Shown here piece by piece: positions 6,344-8,200 of a DNA stretch of 8,200 nt (position 1 is its first letter; every line of letters starts with the position of its first letter). A program made the translations under genes and the position numbers. Under the pieces are notes generated by a model. That model made no database searches. It saw nothing but the letters and a program-made list of their open reading frames with translations, and was not told the DNA's origin. The DNA is from Bacteroidota bacterium (lineage in GTDB: Bacteria > Bacteroidota > Bacteroidia > Chitinophagales > Chitinophagaceae), in NCBI GenBank assembly GCA_025361325.1, contig JANYAL010000286.1, positions 1 through 8,200 of the forward strand, given 5' to 3'.

Positions 6344-8200
6344 ATGAAAAAGAGAATTTTTATTGCTGCTGCTGTTTTAATCAACAGCACGTTGCAGGCA
6401 CAGGACAGCACAAAGATCCTCGACGAAGTGGTCATTACGGCCAACAAGTTCCCCAACAAGACCGCACATACCGGTAAAGTACTCACAGTCATTACCCGCC
6501 ACCAGTTGGAGAAAAGTGTTGGCAAAGACCTGTCACAGGTACTTACCGAACAGGCTGGCCTCTATATCAACGGCGCTAACAGCAACCCTGGCAAGGATAA
6601 AAGTGTTTTCTTGCTGGGTGCCAGGGCAGATCATACCCTTATCATGATGGATGGTGTGCCCTTGTACGACCCGTCAGGGATAGGCAGCAATTTTGATATT
6701 CGTCTCATCCCTATCGATAATATTGAACGCGTAGAGATCCTGGAGGGCAGCCAGTCAACCTTATACGGCAGCGATGCTATTGCCGGAGTCATCAACATCA
6801 TCACCCGTAAACCGGAAAAAAGGCCTCTGGGTGTTTCCGTGATGTTGAGTTACGGCAGTTATAATACCTTTCATGGAAATACCGGATTCAGTGGCACCAG
6901 AGGGAAACTCAGTTACCGGTTGGATCTTTCTACCTACAGCACCGATGGCATTAATGAGGCTGCCGATACCATTACCCGGCCGCACATGACCGGCAGGAAC
7001 GGCTATACCCAGAACAGCGTTTATGCCGAACTGGGGTTCAACCCATCGGCTGTCCTGTACATGCAGCCATACCTGCATTATACAAAACATCATGCCAGTC
7101 TTGACCAGGGTGCCTTTACAGATGACCTGGACTATTCCGCTTCCACCACCAATATCCAAGCCGGTTTCAGGAGTGAATTTCATGCGGGGAAGACCATCCT
7201 GCATTTCGTGTACAATTACAATGATATCCGAAGAGAATACCTCGACGACTCGGCAAAGGTTCGGGTTCTTACTGATAATTATAGCAGGTCGGTCTATTCC
7301 GGAAAGGAACATTTCGCAGATCTTTACGGTGTTTTCCCCCTCGGGCAATTTCTAACACTAACCGGCGGTTCAGACTTCAGGAGTTCGTTCAGCGACCAGG
7401 AATATCATTCCATCAGCGTGTACGGGCCGTATGACAGTAAACTGGGGCGCGATAGCCTGCACCATAGCCAATTGGGTCTTTATGGAGCCATGGTGCTGGA
7501 TACCAAAGCAGGCTTTCATACCGAACTCGGCGGGCGCATTAATCATCATTCCGTGTATGGCAACAATGCGGTGTATAATTTCAATCCCTCTTTCCTGTTC
7601 CGGAAAAAATGGAAAAGCTTTGTCAATTTCTCAACCGGTTTTAAAACCCCATCACTGTACCAGTTGTATTCCGATTATGGTAATCCGAAACTAAGACCCG
7701 AGACCGCCATGACGGTAGAAGGGGGAATTCAGTATTTTTCTGCGGACAATTCCTTCAGCGGCCGAGTAACCTATTTTAACCGGGTTGTAAAGGATATAAT
7801 TGTTTTCTATACCGACCCGGGTACATACCGTTCTTTCTATATCAACCAGGACAAACAGGCCGACCATGGAATTGAGGCGGAGGCATCCCTGCACCTGGAC
7901 CCTTCTACTTTCCTGAAGCTGTTCTATACCGGACTGGATGGGAAAGTAACGACACGAATAAACGGGAAGGATACAGTCTATTTCAACCTGATCAGGCAGC
8001 CTAAAAGTAGTTTTGGGATGAGCCTGGGTATTCAACTCACTCCAACGTTTTATACCAGGATAGACCTGAGTGCAGTTGGTAAACGAACAGACATCAGTTA
8101 TGATGCCTATTTCAACCCGTTGCAGATTAACCTTAAAGCGTATATGCTTTGTAACTTTTATGCCGAATACGCAGTATTGAAGAACAAACTGAAATGTTTT
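6344..8200 (+). CDS. btuB: BtuB-like TonB-dependent outer-membrane cobalamin receptor (partial, runs off the right edge)
   Basis: The frame is open from the ATG to the last base, giving 619 codons with no stop. A signal peptide covers residues 1-19 (LQA before Q20). The TonB box region DEVVITANKF (27-36) closely matches DTLVVTANRF of Escherichia coli BtuB. The plug domain spans about 38-157, with DGVP (103-106), RVEILEGSQSTLYGSDAIAG (129-148) and VINIITRKP (149-157). The rest is a beta-barrel with alternating aromatic strands and the common NPKLRPE motif (447-453). Length and the final strands visible suggest only roughly 40 residues are missing. It should take up vitamin B12 across the outer membrane using TonB-ExbBD energy. 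The cobalamin riboswitch directly upstream strongly supports that substrate, since the barrel sequence alone could not separate it from other small-siderophore-type receptors. The ATG was chosen because it begins the signal peptide. Inner-membrane B12 transport or salvage genes may follow beyond the window. Confidence 0.93.
   Translation, partial: MKKRIFIAAAVLINSTLQAQDSTKILDEVVITANKFPNKTAHTGKVLTVITRHQLEKSVGKDLSQVLTEQAGLYINGANSNPGKDKSVFLLGARADHTLIMMDGVPLYDPSGIGSNFDIRLIPIDNIERVEILEGSQSTLYGSDAIAGVINIITRKPEKRPLGVSVMLSYGSYNTFHGNTGFSGTRGKLSYRLDLSTYSTDGINEAADTITRPHMTGRNGYTQNSVYAELGFNPSAVLYMQPYLHYTKHHASLDQGAFTDDLDYSASTTNIQAGFRSEFHAGKTILHFVYNYNDIRREYLDDSAKVRVLTDNYSRSVYSGKEHFADLYGVFPLGQFLTLTGGSDFRSSFSDQEYHSISVYGPYDSKLGRDSLHHSQLGLYGAMVLDTKAGFHTELGGRINHHSVYGNNAVYNFNPSFLFRKKWKSFVNFSTGFKTPSLYQLYSDYGNPKLRPETAMTVEGGIQYFSADNSFSGRVTYFNRVVKDIIVFYTDPGTYRSFYINQDKQADHGIEAEASLHLDPSTFLKLFYTGLDGKVTTRINGKDTVYFNLIRQPKSSFGMSLGIQLTPTFYTRIDLSAVGKRTDISYDAYFNPLQINLKAYMLCNFYAEYAVLKNKLKCF

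Noticed and set aside
6247..6525. 92-codon minus-strand open frame across the riboswitch leader and receptor start
   Set aside because: It overlaps a functional RNA leader and the signal-peptide coding region on the other strand; the translation is not protein-like.
6761..7348. 195-codon minus-strand open frame opposite the receptor gene
   Set aside because: It is antisense to the plug and barrel coding region and has no family resemblance.

Overview
The window looks like an ordinary chromosomal stretch from a member of the Bacteroidota, possibly a Chitinophagaceae-type soil or water bacterium. Three things suggest this. Starts are preceded by AT-rich leaders with no recognisable Shine-Dalgarno sequence. 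A TAnnTTTG-type -7 box lies just upstream of a cobalamin riboswitch. The proteins (TolC-like channel, long MacA-like adaptor, TonB-dependent receptor) read like those of that phylum. The assignment to a family within the phylum is only an impression. I see no mobile element, CRISPR array, tRNA or rRNA.

Layout. The left two thirds (9-5405) is on the minus strand and is transcribed from right to left. A 12-helix APC-type amino-acid permease (4074-5405) is followed after 24 bp by a Cys/Met-metabolism PLP enzyme (2886-4049). After 61 bp comes a TolC-family outer-membrane channel (1394-2824), then after 26 bp a MacA/HlyD-like periplasmic adaptor (9-1367). The permease and PLP gene look like one two-gene unit for uptake and breakdown or remodelling of a sulfur amino acid. 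The channel and adaptor are two parts of a tripartite efflux pump whose inner-membrane engine should lie to the left of the window.

The right third is on the plus strand. A 137-bp divergent gap separates the permease from a small exported protein (5543-5938) with a regular His/Cys pattern and no known function. A clear intrinsic terminator (5960-5986) closes that gene. A candidate promoter (6036-6043), a well-conserved cobalamin riboswitch (about 6051-6232) and a 110-nt expression platform then lead into a BtuB-like TonB-dependent receptor (6344-8200), which runs off the right edge still open. Together they form a vitamin B12 uptake locus: when cobalamin is abundant the riboswitch should shut off synthesis of the receptor.

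No clearly new system is visible. The parts most worth a second look are the expression platform of the riboswitch, where two alternative pairings can be read directly, and the small His/Cys periplasmic protein.
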